Below are positions 54,496-63,409 of a stretch of DNA of 64,000 nt, one piece after another (the stretch's first letter is position 1; every line of letters starts with the position of its first letter). The notes under the pieces are model-generated. The model was not told the origin of the DNA and did no database searches. It saw nothing but the letters and a program-made list of their open reading frames with translations. A program made the position numbers and the translations under genes. Origin of the DNA: an uncultured Parabacteroides sp. (GTDB taxonomy: Bacteria; Bacteroidota; Bacteroidia; Bacteroidales; Tannerellaceae); assembly GCA_949296075.1 (NCBI GenBank), contig CASFNG010000006.1:62001-126000 (forward strand). Reading direction: 5' to 3'.

Positions 54496-55818
54496 ATGAA
54501 TAGACGTACTTTTATGCAAAAGAGCGGACTGCTTGTGTCCGGACTTTCCTTATCTCCCCTTATCGGATCTTCTTATTCCTCTATATATGGAGCGACCGCC
54601 CCAAGCAACAAGGTGAAAGTGGCGCTGATCGGATGCCGAAGCATGGGGTATGGCGACTTGAACACCTTCCTCGATTACCCGGAGACCGAATGCGTGGCGC
54701 TCTGCGACGTGGATGATGAGTGGCTGAACAAGCGCGCCGCCGATGTACAGAAAAAGACAGGGAAAAAGGTACCTAATCTTTATAAGGACTGGCGACGGGT
54801 GATCGACAACAAGGATGTGGATCTCGTGATCATCGGGACACCGGATCACTGGCATTGCCTGCCTACGGTATGGGCTTGCCAAGCCGGGAAGGATGTTTAT
54901 GTGGAGAAACCGTTGTCCAACACCATCGAGGAATGCGACTTGATGGTACGGGCAGCCCGTAAATATAACCGGATCGTACAGGTAGGGCAATGGCAACGCA
55001 GCGACCCGCATTGGGACGAGGCGGCGAATTTCCTGAAGGCGGGAAAGATCGGACGGATCCGGACGGTCAAGGTGTGGGCATACCAGGATGGGAAACCGAC
55101 GCTTCCCGTCAAGCCGGATTGCGACGCCCCGGCAGGCGTGGATTATGATATGTGGCTCGGACCGGCTCCCAAACGACCGTTTAACCCGTATCGCTTCCAC
55201 TATAATTTCCGCTTCTTCTGGGATTACGCGGGAGGATTGATGTCGGATTGGGGCGTGCATCTGCTCGATTATGCGCTGGAGGGAATGAATGTTGGCCTTC
55301 CGGAGCGGGTATTCTCCGGAGGCGGGAAGTTCGCTTACCCGGACGACGCTATGGAAACCCCGGATACCTTGATGGCGACTTACGCCTACCCGGAGTTCAA
55401 TATCGTGTGGGATCATGCCTGCGGTATCAATCATGGGCTATACGATCGCAGGGAAGGGTTGGCGTTCTACGGGGAAAACGGGACGATGGTGCTCGACCGC
55501 TCCGGATGGGAGGTCATCCCTGTCGTATCCAACAAGCAACCGCGTATGGAAGCTGTCCCCTTCAAGAAAGGGGAAGGCAAGGGACTTTATAACCACGTGG
55601 GCAATATGCTGAAATGTGTCAAGGATCGTAGCCTGCCTAACGCGGACGTGGCGATCGGTGCCCGGGTGGCTAAGATGGCGCATCTGGCGAATATCTCTTG
55701 TCGGGTACAGCGGGAGGTGCGCTGGGACGACAAGAATAGCCTGTTTATCGGCGACAACGAGGCTACGGCCCTGTCGAAAGCCTATTACCGGGCTCCTTGG
55801 GAACTTCCTAAACTCTAA
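54496..55818 (+). CDS. Tat-exported Gfo/Idh/MocA family oxidoreductase
   Basis: A 440-residue protein with a twin-arginine signal (MNRRTFMQKSGLLVSGLSLS), so it is exported folded with its cofactor. The Rossmann part has VKVALIGCRSMGYGDLNTF and the family EKP motif (DVYVEKPLSNTIEE); the C-terminal domain has SDWGVHLLDYALEGM, in which the Asp and His are the usual catalytic pair. The substrate is probably a sugar or cyclitol; some members of this exported group act as glycosidases using NAD, which I cannot test here. I start at 54496 where the Tat motif begins. PaaK follows 29 bp later. Confidence 0.92.
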   Translation: MNRRTFMQKSGLLVSGLSLSPLIGSSYSSIYGATAPSNKVKVALIGCRSMGYGDLNTFLDYPETECVALCDVDDEWLNKRAADVQKKTGKKVPNLYKDWRRVIDNKDVDLVIIGTPDHWHCLPTVWACQAGKDVYVEKPLSNTIEECDLMVRAARKYNRIVQVGQWQRSDPHWDEAANFLKAGKIGRIRTVKVWAYQDGKPTLPVKPDCDAPAGVDYDMWLGPAPKRPFNPYRFHYNFRFFWDYAGGLMSDWGVHLLDYALEGMNVGLPERVFSGGGKFAYPDDAMETPDTLMATYAYPEFNIVWDHACGINHGLYDRREGLAFYGENGTMVLDRSGWEVIPVVSNKQPRMEAVPFKKGEGKGLYNHVGNMLKCVKDRSLPNADVAIGARVAKMAHLANISCRVQREVRWDDKNSLFIGDNEATALSKAYYRAPWELPKL

Positions 55819-55847
55819 ATCAGGAAATAACAAAACATATCTCTTAT

Positions 55848-57161
55848 ATGGAAAAAACAAATATGTATTGGCAAGAGGAAATCGAGACGATGAGCCGGAA
55901 GGAGTTAGAGAAACTCCAATTAGAACGCTTGAGGCAGACCATAACGTTAGCGGGCAACTCGCCTTTTTATAAGAAAATTTTTCAGGAAAGGGGGATTACG
56001 CCGGAAAGTTTCCGTTCCTTGGAAGATCTGAAGAAGTTACCATTTACGACGAAGGATGACCTCCGGAACAACTATCCCTTTGGCTTGGCGGCGATCCCGC
56101 TCCAGAAATGCGTGCGGATCCACTCCTCCAGCGGGACTACCGGTAACCCGACGGTCGTCCTGCACTCGGCCAAGGATCTGGATCAATGGGCCAATCAAGT
56201 GGCGCGCTGCATGTATATGGTAGGGCTAAGGGATACGGATGTATTCCAGAACACTTCCGGCTATGGGATGTTCACCGGCGGCTTGGGTTTCCAATATGGT
56301 GCCGAGCGGTTAGGCGCGCTCACCGTACCAGCCGCAGCGGGTAACACCAAGAGACAGATCAAGTTTATCACCGATTTCGGGACAACCTGCCTGCATATCA
56401 TCCCCAGCTACGCGACTCGCTTAGCGGAGGTGATGTATGAGATGGGGATCGACCCGAGAAGGGATACCAAACTGCATACCGTCTGTATCGGGGCGGAACC
56501 TCACTCGGAAGAGCAACGCCGCCGTATCGAGCAGTTGCTGGGCGTAAAGGCGTACAACTGCTTCGGAATGTCGGAGATGAACGGTCCCGGCGTCGCGTTC
56601 GAATGCCCGGCGCAAAACGGTCTCCATATCTGGGAAGATAACGTGATCGTGGAGATCGTGGATCCGGTAACCTTGGAGCCTGTACCGGAAGGTGAGGTCG
56701 GCGAGTTAGTGCTGACTACGATCAATCGGGAGGCTATGCCCCTACTCCGGTACCGTACCCGCGACCTGACCTGCGTCTTGCCCGGTGAATGCCCGTGCGG
56801 GCGGACACATAAGCGTCTGGCACGCTTCAAGGGACGCAGCGACGATATGATCATCTTGAAAGGTGTCAACCTATTCCCGATACAAATCGAGAAGATATTG
56901 ATGCAATTCAAGGAATTAGGAAGTAACTACTTGATCACGTTGGAGACGATCGGTAACAGTGACGAGATGCTGATCGAGGTAGAGCTGAGCGATCTGTTCA
57001 CCGACGATTATTCCGCCTTGCAGCGACTCACGAAAGAGATCACCCGCCAGCTGAAAGACGAATTGCTGCTTACGCCGCGCGTCAAGCTGGTAGCCAAAGG
57101 ATCCCTTCCCACGACAGACGGCAAAGCTGTCCGGGTAAAGGATTTACGGAAGCTTTGCTAA
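55848..57161 (+). CDS. paaK: Phenylacetate-CoA ligase
   Basis: A 437-residue AMP-forming ligase. Motifs: the P-loop RIHSSSGTTGNPTVV, NTSGYGMFTGGLGFQYGAE, the adenylate-binding YNCFGMSEMNGPG, LLRYRTRDLT and the C-terminal hinge GRSDDMIILKGVNLFP with PTTDGKAVRVKDLRK. It activates phenylacetate or a related aromatic acid to the CoA ester. In gut Bacteroidetes it usually sits with indolepyruvate ferredoxin oxidoreductase genes; these are absent here and the next gene is an ACT protein 10 bp later. Confidence 0.94.
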   Translation: MEKTNMYWQEEIETMSRKELEKLQLERLRQTITLAGNSPFYKKIFQERGITPESFRSLEDLKKLPFTTKDDLRNNYPFGLAAIPLQKCVRIHSSSGTTGNPTVVLHSAKDLDQWANQVARCMYMVGLRDTDVFQNTSGYGMFTGGLGFQYGAERLGALTVPAAAGNTKRQIKFITDFGTTCLHIIPSYATRLAEVMYEMGIDPRRDTKLHTVCIGAEPHSEEQRRRIEQLLGVKAYNCFGMSEMNGPGVAFECPAQNGLHIWEDNVIVEIVDPVTLEPVPEGEVGELVLTTINREAMPLLRYRTRDLTCVLPGECPCGRTHKRLARFKGRSDDMIILKGVNLFPIQIEKILMQFKELGSNYLITLETIGNSDEMLIEVELSDLFTDDYSALQRLTKEITRQLKDELLLTPRVKLVAKGSLPTTDGKAVRVKDLRKLC

Positions 57162-57171
57162 TCAAGTATCC

Positions 57172-57624
57172 ATGTCGAACAAAAAAATAAAATCGGCCAT
57201 GACAGTCAATCAAATTTCTATCTTCTTGGAGAATAAGTACGGCAAGCTAAGCGAGATCTTAGCGTTGTTGGCGAAAGAGCAGATCCGCATTATCGCGGCT
57301 ACCGTAGCGGATACGTCAGAATATGGGATCTTGCGCATCATCGTCAGCGATCCGCAAAAGGCATACAAGATATTAAAAGAGAATAACGTCAGCGCGAACC
57401 TGACCGATGTGCTGGCGATCGTCACCAGCTCGGGGGCAGGGAGCTTCGCGGATACCTTGTCATGCTTCACGAAAGCAGGGATCAGTATCGAATATATGTA
57501 TTGCTTCTCCATCCGGGAGAAAGCGATCTTGATCTTGCGCACGAACAACCGGGAAAGCGCCCGTGAGGTGATTCGCCGCCAAAATATGGAATATATTTGC
57601 GAGAACGACCTCATTAACCTATAA
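57172..57624 (+). CDS. Tandem ACT domain protein
   Basis: A 150-residue protein with two ACT folds (about 12-75, ISIFLENKYGKLSEILALLAKEQIRI; about 80-148, VLAIVTSSGAGSFADTLSCFTKAGISIEYMY). Such proteins bind amino acids and usually lie beside paaK in Bacteroidetes and other anaerobes, so it may tune aromatic acid metabolism. It has no catalytic domain. The start could instead be the ATG at 57199 (MTVNQISIF), which trims a lysine-rich head that does not look conserved. Confidence 0.9.
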   Translation: MSNKKIKSAMTVNQISIFLENKYGKLSEILALLAKEQIRIIAATVADTSEYGILRIIVSDPQKAYKILKENNVSANLTDVLAIVTSSGAGSFADTLSCFTKAGISIEYMYCFSIREKAILILRTNNRESAREVIRRQNMEYICENDLINL

Positions 57625-57700
57625 AATCACGGTATATTAATAACAGGACAAGCTATTATGCTTTATTAGTAAAGAAGAAACACTAATTAAACCTTAGTCT

Positions 57701-57737
57701 ATTGCAGAATAAATCAATCGCTGTACATTTGCAATGT
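57701..57737 (+). promoter_or_regulatory. Promoter of the ABC importer genes with overlapping palindrome
   Basis: ATTG (57701-57704), 19-nt spacer, TACATTTG (57724-57731): three of four and eight of eight consensus positions. ACATT-TGC-AATGT (57725-57737) is a perfect hyphenated palindrome over the -7 and start region, a likely repressor site. Confidence 0.6.
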
Positions 57738-57782
57738 GGTTTTTTCATAATAGTATTAGATTTAAGGTTAACAAAGTTGGTT

Positions 57783-57815
57783 AGGGGTTGCCGGGAGGCA
57801 ATCCTTAATTGTTTT
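57783..57815 (+). other. Leader hairpin before the ABC importer genes
   Basis: AGGGGTTGCC (57783-57792) pairs with GGCAATCCTT (57797-57806) over 10 bp with two G-U pairs around GGGA, followed by AATTGTTTTAT. It ends about 20 nt before the ATG at 57828. It may be a weak terminator acting as an attenuator or a translation-modulating structure; no riboswitch consensus was recognised. Confidence 0.4.
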
Positions 57816-57827
57816 ATAGAGATTCCT

Positions 57828-58739
57828 ATGGCAAGATACCTATTTCCCCTGTTGATTTTATTGAACCTCTTCGGTTGTCGTCCCTCATCCAAGGGGACCG
57901 ACGTGATCACGATGTCGGTACTCCGCGGGCCTTCCGCTATCGCGTTTGCCGATTGGTTACGGACCCCTCCCTCCATAGAGGGCAAGCACATCCACGTACG
58001 CGTGATGGACTCCCCGGATTTAGTGCAAGCCGCCTTGATCAAAGGCGAGACGGATATTGCCGTACTCCCCTTGATTAGCGCGGTCAATCTATATAATAAG
58101 GGAATACCTATCCGATTAGCGGGATGCCCGATCTGGGGCACGCTCTTCATGGTTGAGAAAGCTACTCCCAAAAATCAGTCGCTTTATCTATTCGGGCAAG
58201 GCACGACCCCGGAGATCATCGCCCGGAATTATCTCGATGAGAGACAATTAGATTACCCCTTGAACTACGCTTTCCGGACAGCGGGCGAGATCGCCCAAGC
58301 CATCTTGGCGGGGAAAGTGGATCGGGCGATCCTCAGCGAACCCTTCTTAAGCATCGTCTTACGAAAAGATAGCTGCCTGCGGATCAGTGCGGACTTGAAT
58401 CGCTTATCCGAGAAAGACTCGGTCGGTTTCCCCCAGACCGCGATCGTTTACACTCCCTCTCTAAACGGAATGCGGCAAGAGCTCGAAAAGGCACTGCGGG
58501 AGGTCTGCGAGAAGACAACACAAGCGCCGCGGGAAACGATACACGTCTTGGAAGAGCAAGGGATTTTCGCCCCCGGCTCGTTGACTCCGGAGAGCATCGA
58601 AAGATGCCGCATCCACTATCTATCCGCCACGGAAGCGCATACTTCCATCCGGGAATTCTTAGAGCTTATCCAACATTACGAACCCAAGGCGATCGGAGGG
58701 CGACTTCCCGATGCCTCTTTTATCCCCACTACACCATGA
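57828..58739 (+). CDS. ABC importer substrate-binding lipoprotein (NMT1/TauA-like)
   Basis: A 303-residue lipoprotein (leader ending LLNLFGCRPS, Cys17). Two alpha/beta lobes of the SsuA/TauA/NMT1 type are seen: MSVLRGPSAIAFADWL, VMDSPDLVQAALIKGETDIAVLPLISAVNLYNKG, and AGEIAQAILAGKVDRAILSEPFLSIVL. Such proteins bind sulfonates, nitrate, thiamine precursors or other small anions; the ligand here is unknown. The start at 57828 is where the lipoprotein leader begins. The stop overlaps the permease-ATPase start (ATGA). Confidence 0.9.
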   Translation: MARYLFPLLILLNLFGCRPSSKGTDVITMSVLRGPSAIAFADWLRTPPSIEGKHIHVRVMDSPDLVQAALIKGETDIAVLPLISAVNLYNKGIPIRLAGCPIWGTLFMVEKATPKNQSLYLFGQGTTPEIIARNYLDERQLDYPLNYAFRTAGEIAQAILAGKVDRAILSEPFLSIVLRKDSCLRISADLNRLSEKDSVGFPQTAIVYTPSLNGMRQELEKALREVCEKTTQAPRETIHVLEEQGIFAPGSLTPESIERCRIHYLSATEAHTSIREFLELIQHYEPKAIGGRLPDASFIPTTP

Positions 58740-60103
58740 GTTTACGAAAAACACTCCCCTCTTGCGCCGCGATCATCCTTATGGCGCTTCTATGGCAAAT
58801 CATCGCGGTCACGGCAGGACAGCCGGAGCTGATTCCTCCTTTGCCTGAGCTCTTCCGCACGTCGGCAGAGCTACTCGGCACACTCTCCTTCTACCAATCG
58901 GTCGGGGCCACCATAAGCCGGGGAATAGCGGGGATCCTGCTCTCATTGGTTTGCGCAGGGATCATCGCCTATTCATTCTCCCGCCTCGCTTGGCTATACG
59001 AGCTATGCCGCCCCCTGCTCGCCATCATGCGATCGGTTCCGGTGATCTCGTTCATCTTGATCGCGCTTATCTTCTTGGATCCGGAGCAAATCCCGATCAT
59101 GATCGCCTTTCTTACCATGTTTCCCCTATTGGCGGAGAACCTGGCGTCAGGCATCCGGAGCCTGGATCCGGGACTGTCCGTCATGGCCCGGCAGTTCCGT
59201 ATCGGGAAGATGAACCGGTTCCTTCACGTCATTTATCCACAATTAAGGCCTTTCCTGTTCAGTGGGCTCGCCTCCGCCACAGGATTCGGCTGGCGGGCGA
59301 TCATCATGGGCGAGGTATTGTCCCAATGCGCATGGGGAATAGGTAGCGAGATGAAGAAAGCGCAAAATTTTATCGCCGTACCGGAACTGCTCGCTTGGAC
59401 AATCGCCGCGATAATCATCAGCTTCTTGTTCGATAAGGGGATAGGCCGATTGGCGAAAATAACGCCGCCTTTGTCATTTACAAAAGGCAAACGCACGCTC
59501 CCGGGCCAAGAGATACCCGCTCTCCCCCGATTAACCGTGCGAGAGATAGGCTACCGATATGGGATCCAAGGATTCTCTTACGACTTTGAGCGGGGGAAGA
59601 TCTATGGCATCAGCGCCCCTTCCGGCAAAGGAAAGACCACCTTGCTCCAATTGATCGGGGGCATCTCGCGACCCACGACGGGATCCATATCGCCTCTTCC
59701 CGCGCAAGGTATAGCCACCGTATTCCAATCCCCGGAACTCTTGCCACACCTCGACGCGACCGACAATATATGCCTGCCGCTCACCTCCCTGTATTCCGAG
59801 GAAAAGGCGCGGGAAATCGCCCGTACCCTCTTAAAGTGGATGGAAATAGAGGCCTGCTCGGGGCAATACCCCGAGACGCTCAGCTACGGGCAACGGCAAC
59901 GAGTGGCGCTCGCGAGGGCATTGGCATACCCCTCTCCCCTCCTATTGATGGACGAGCCATTCAAGGGGCTGGACGAGGCGCTCACGTCCCGTATCATCAA
60001 GCGGATCCGAGAACGCTCCATGAATCCCCGTCAAATCATCCTTTTCACCTCACACAATCCGGAAGAGCTGCGCGAATTGGCGGATGAGGTCATCACGCTT
60101 TAA
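58736..60103 (+). CDS. ABC importer with permease and ATPase fused in one polypeptide
   Basis: A 455-residue fusion. Residues 1-245 are a permease with about six membrane helices and the EAA-like coupling loop ARQFRIGKMNRFLHVIYPQL (151-170). Residues about 262-455 are a compact ATPase: Walker A is APSGKGKTT (294-302, Ala in place of the first Gly), Q-loop Gln331, signature LSYGQ (382-386, Tyr in place of Gly), Walker B LLLMDEP (402-408) and switch His440. In most relatives (SsuBC, TauBC) these are two genes. The start overlaps the binding protein stop by 4 nt, so the two genes make a complete importer. Substrate unknown. Confidence 0.92.
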   Translation: MSLRKTLPSCAAIILMALLWQIIAVTAGQPELIPPLPELFRTSAELLGTLSFYQSVGATISRGIAGILLSLVCAGIIAYSFSRLAWLYELCRPLLAIMRSVPVISFILIALIFLDPEQIPIMIAFLTMFPLLAENLASGIRSLDPGLSVMARQFRIGKMNRFLHVIYPQLRPFLFSGLASATGFGWRAIIMGEVLSQCAWGIGSEMKKAQNFIAVPELLAWTIAAIIISFLFDKGIGRLAKITPPLSFTKGKRTLPGQEIPALPRLTVREIGYRYGIQGFSYDFERGKIYGISAPSGKGKTTLLQLIGGISRPTTGSISPLPAQGIATVFQSPELLPHLDATDNICLPLTSLYSEEKAREIARTLLKWMEIEACSGQYPETLSYGQRQRVALARALAYPSPLLLMDEPFKGLDEALTSRIIKRIRERSMNPRQIILFTSHNPEELRELADEVITL

Positions 60104-60133
60104 TTAGGCCCCCATCTCCCTTTCGCATATCCG

Positions 60134-60202
60134 AGCCTTGGGATTCGGAGTTCCAGCCCTTGGGATCGTGAGTCCCGGCTATTGGGACGGTGGATTCCAG
60201 GC
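60134..60202. repeat. Three imperfect tandem copies of a 21-22 bp unit
   Basis: The stretch contains CTTGGGATTCGGAGTTCC, CTTGGGATCGTGAGTCCC and ATTGGGACGGTGGATTCC one after another, at a period of about 21-22 bp. The common core is TTGGGAN(5-6)GANTCC, itself a short GGGA/TCCC inverted repeat. It lies between convergent genes. Function unknown. Confidence 0.45.
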
Positions 60203-60247
60203 CGTGGTCGCGTAAATCACCCGAAAAGCGCAAGGGAGCACGGACAG

Positions 60248-60288
60248 AAAAAATGGAGGGTGTATCCGCTTGATGCGGTACATCCTCC
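60248..60288 (-). terminator. Terminator of the tyrA-pheA operon
   Basis: Minus-strand hairpin: GGAGGATGTACCGC pairs with GCGGATACACCCTCC with one mismatch and one bulge around ATCAA, followed by ATTTTTTC. It lies 60 nt after the tyrA stop. Confidence 0.7.
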
Positions 60289-60348
60289 ACTTCTATCCAT
60301 AATCACCCGGCGCGGGACTCTCTCCCTATCAAGATCCCGCCGGTTGTC

Positions 60349-61122
60349 CTACTCGATATTCTTGCGGATCTTGGTCAGGTATTCCTTCATCTTGGCGGAA
60401 TCCTTCTGCTGGATGATCTCCTGCAAGATGTTCAGCTCCTCCTGTATCCGCTCGATCTGCCGGGGCGTGCGCGGGTTGAAGAGGATCTCGGTCAAGAGAT
60501 AGTCGTCTTCCGACAACAAGCCACGGGCGATCTTCATGTGCCTCTTGAACGTGGTACCGGGAGCGTCCTGATGCTTCATGATAGCGGCGAACACCATCGT
60601 AGAGGCGAACGGGATCCCCAAGGAGTAGGCCACCACCTTATCGTGCTCCTCGAAGGTATATTCGCAGATATGCAGGTGAAGGCTCGCGTAAATATCCTTG
60701 AAAAAGATCTTCCCCAGATGGTCGCCCTCGGAAATGATGATCGTGTTCTCCTTCTCCAACTGCCCCAAGTTGGCGAACGTAGGGCCGAACATCGGGTGCG
60801 TGGAGACATAAGGGAAACCGCAAGTCTCGTAAAACTCCTTCAGGTGCGTCTTCACCGAGGCAATATCCGAGATGATGCAATACGGTTGCAGGTAAGGGAT
60901 CACGGACTTGAACGCCTCTATGGTATAACTCAACGTCACGCAATTGATGACCAATTCCGGAGCGAAATCCTTGACCTCCTCCGGCCGTTGCAGTCGAAGG
61001 GCGTTATAGATAAAACGCATACGCTTCGGATCCTTCTCCAATACGGCTACCTCATGGTCAAAACTCAACAGGTCGGTGAAGAAAGAGCCCATCTTTCCCG
61101 CACCCAAAATCAATATTTTCAT
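60349..61122 (-). CDS. tyrA: Prephenate dehydrogenase
   Basis: A 257-residue NAD(P)-dependent enzyme of Tyr synthesis. The Rossmann loop is ILGAGKMGSFF near the N terminus; the family motif ISDIASVKTHLKEF and the catalytic-type His in YVSTHPMFGPTFANL follow. The C-terminal helical domain has LGIPFASTMVFAAIM. There is no chorismate mutase domain and no ACT domain. It is the last gene of the run, 8 bp after the DAHP synthase-chorismate mutase gene. Confidence 0.94.
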   Translation of the reverse strand: MKILILGAGKMGSFFTDLLSFDHEVAVLEKDPKRMRFIYNALRLQRPEEVKDFAPELVINCVTLSYTIEAFKSVIPYLQPYCIISDIASVKTHLKEFYETCGFPYVSTHPMFGPTFANLGQLEKENTIIISEGDHLGKIFFKDIYASLHLHICEYTFEEHDKVVAYSLGIPFASTMVFAAIMKHQDAPGTTFKRHMKIARGLLSEDDYLLTEILFNPRTPRQIERIQEELNILQEIIQQKDSAKMKEYLTKIRKNIE

Positions 61123-61130
61123 CGTATAGT

Positions 61131-62207
61131 TTATTGTTCGTTCATGATAATCATCTGCTGGCGCACGGACTCCTCGTGGATCTCCCGCAAGATCTCCTTG
61201 ACGAAATCCGTGTTCAAGTCCATCTGCTCGCCCATGCTGGAGCGCTTCTCCAGGATCTCGCTATAACGCGGCGACTGCAGGATAGGCATATTATGCTCTT
61301 TCTTATAGACACCTATCTCGCGAGAGATACGCATACGCTTGGCCAGCAACTCCAGCAATTGCTCGTCGATGCCATCTATCTGGCGACGCAGGGCCGTCAA
61401 GTTCTCGGTCGTCTGGTTCACATCGCGGATCACCAGCAGGTTCAATACATAATCCAGCACGTCCGGGGTGATTTGCTGGGCGGCATCGCTCCATGCCTGA
61501 TCCGGATCGCAATGCGACTCGATAATCAATCCGTCGAAGCTCAAGTCCATCGCCTGCTGGCAAAGCGGAGCCACCAGCTCGCGCTTCCCGCCAATATGGC
61601 TGGGGTCGCAGAAGATGGGCAGATCAGGCATCCGCCGACGCAACTCGATCGGGATATGCCACAACGGAAGGTTCCGGTAAATCTTCTTGTCATACGAGCT
61701 GAAGCCTCTATGTATCGCCGCCAAGCGATGGATCCCCGCCCCATACAACCGTTGGAACGCCCCGATCCACAACTCCAAGTCGGGGTTCACCGGATTCTTG
61801 ATAAGCACCGGTATATCCACCCCTTTCAGGGCATCGGCGATTTCCTGTACAGCGAAGGGATTGACAGTCGTGCGCGCCCCGATCCAAAGGAGGTCAACCC
61901 CCGCCTTCAAGGCCTCGAACACATGATCCTTCGTCGCCACCTCGGTCGTGACAAGCATACCAGTCTCTTGTTTCACCTTCTTCAACCAAGGCAAGCCTTT
62001 TGCCCCGATTCCCTCGAAACCACCCGGTTTCGTACGCGGTTTCCAGATCCCGGCACGAAAGATCTTGATACCTCTCGACGCCAATCCCTTGGCCGTTTCC
62101 AACACTTGTTCCTCAGTCTCCGCGCTACAAGGGCCCGCGATCACGATCGGGCGCTGCGGATCAATCCCCTGCAATGCCAGGGGCTCAATTTTCATTTCCA
62201 TACCCAT
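61131..62207 (-). CDS. Bifunctional DAHP synthase / chorismate mutase
   Basis: A 358-residue fusion. Residues about 1-260 are a type I-beta 3-deoxy-7-phosphoheptulonate synthase (IVIAGPCSAETEEQV, IFRAGIWKPRTKPGGFEGIG, LWIGARTTVNPFAVQEIA, IFCDPSHIGGKREL). Residues about 265-358 are an AroQ-type chorismate mutase (LTALRRQIDGIDEQLLELLAKRMRIS). It opens the shikimate pathway and also makes prephenate for both PheA and TyrA of this operon, neither of which has a visible mutase domain. Such a fusion is known in Porphyromonas and relatives, where the mutase domain mediates feedback by prephenate. Alternative in-frame ATGs lie at 62201 and 62195. Confidence 0.96.
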   Translation of the reverse strand: MGMEMKIEPLALQGIDPQRPIVIAGPCSAETEEQVLETAKGLASRGIKIFRAGIWKPRTKPGGFEGIGAKGLPWLKKVKQETGMLVTTEVATKDHVFEALKAGVDLLWIGARTTVNPFAVQEIADALKGVDIPVLIKNPVNPDLELWIGAFQRLYGAGIHRLAAIHRGFSSYDKKIYRNLPLWHIPIELRRRMPDLPIFCDPSHIGGKRELVAPLCQQAMDLSFDGLIIESHCDPDQAWSDAAQQITPDVLDYVLNLLVIRDVNQTTENLTALRRQIDGIDEQLLELLAKRMRISREIGVYKKEHNMPILQSPRYSEILEKRSSMGEQMDLNTDFVKEILREIHEESVRQQMIIMNEQ

Positions 62208-62215
62208 TTATCTTA

Positions 62216-63409
62216 TTATTTCGACTTATCATTGATTTTCCGGATTCGATCTAACGCTTCCGCCAACATCTCATTCTTGCAGCACAGGGAGATCCGGATA
62301 TAACGCTCGCCCTTGCTCCCGAAAATGAAGCCGGGTGTCAAGAAGACGTTCGCCTCGTACAGCACCTTATCCGCTACCGCCTCGCTACTTTCCGCCTCAT
62401 CGGGGATACGCCCCCAGAGGAACATCCCCACTTGGTTCTCATCATAAGAGCAACCAAGGGTCCGCATGATCTGCCCGGCCAAGTCGCGCCTGCTCCGATA
62501 TACCCGGTTCATGTTATCGTACCACTCCTTCTTCGCGGCCAAAGCCTCTACCGCCGCATATTGCATCGGCTTGAACTGTCCGGAGTCGATATTGCTCTTT
62601 ACCTTCAGGACCCATTGGACGAAGCGGGCATTCGAGGCCAACATCGCCATACGCCAACCCGGCATATTGTGCGCCTTGCTCATCGAGTTCATCTCGATAC
62701 AGATCTCTTTTGCCCCGGGGACGCTCAAGATGCTCAAGGGATGCTCATTCAAGATAAAGCTATATGGGTTATCGTTGCAGATCACGATACCATGCTTCTT
62801 GCCGAAAGCCACCAACTTCTCATAAAGCTCCCGGCTCGCGTTCGCTCCCGTAGGCATATTCGGATAGTTTGTCCACATCAGTTTCACCCGGGAGAGATCC
62901 ATCCGCTCCAGCTCCTCGAAGTCGGGTTGCCAACCTAATTCCTCCTTCAGCTCATAAGGTATGAGATCCGCTTCCACCAGCTTGCTCACCGAGCTGTACG
63001 TCGGGTATCCCGGATTAGGGACAAGTACCCCGTCTCCCGGATTCAAGAAAGCTAAGGAAATATGCAAGATTCCCTCTTTTGAGCCGATCAAGGGCTGGAT
63101 CTCCGTTTTCGGGTCCAAGTCCACGCCATACCACGTCTTATACCAGTCAGCGAACCCCTTACGCAGCTCCGGAATCCCCACATAAGGCTGGTAACCATGC
63201 TCATCCGCCCGTCGGGCATGTGCGCACAACGTCTCGATCGTCGGCTCCGACGGGGGAAGATCCGGGCTTCCAACACCCAAGTTGATGACATTCTTACCTG
63301 CGGCGTTCATCTCCGCCACCTCTTTCAATTTACGGGAAAAGTAATATTCTTGCACGCTTCCCACCCGATTAGCGGGTGCAACCTTACACACTTTGTCTTC
63401 CTTCTGCAT
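62216..63409 (-). CDS. Class I/II PLP aminotransferase, probable aromatic aminotransferase
   Basis: A 397-residue fold-type I aminotransferase. It has INLGVGSPDLPPSEPTIE, the PNPGYPTY segment, WTNYPNMPTGANAS, the PLP-binding lysine in MSKAHNMPGWRM and the substrate Arg in YIRISLCC. It resembles LL-diaminopimelate and aspartate-type enzymes, but its place between pheA and the DAHP synthase fusion suggests it transaminates phenylpyruvate and hydroxyphenylpyruvate. The start overlaps the pheA end by 26 nt; the next gene follows after 8 bp. Confidence 0.92.
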   Translation of the reverse strand: MQKEDKVCKVAPANRVGSVQEYYFSRKLKEVAEMNAAGKNVINLGVGSPDLPPSEPTIETLCAHARRADEHGYQPYVGIPELRKGFADWYKTWYGVDLDPKTEIQPLIGSKEGILHISLAFLNPGDGVLVPNPGYPTYSSVSKLVEADLIPYELKEELGWQPDFEELERMDLSRVKLMWTNYPNMPTGANASRELYEKLVAFGKKHGIVICNDNPYSFILNEHPLSILSVPGAKEICIEMNSMSKAHNMPGWRMAMLASNARFVQWVLKVKSNIDSGQFKPMQYAAVEALAAKKEWYDNMNRVYRSRRDLAGQIMRTLGCSYDENQVGMFLWGRIPDEAESSEAVADKVLYEANVFLTPGFIFGSKGERYIRISLCCKNEMLAEALDRIRKINDKSK

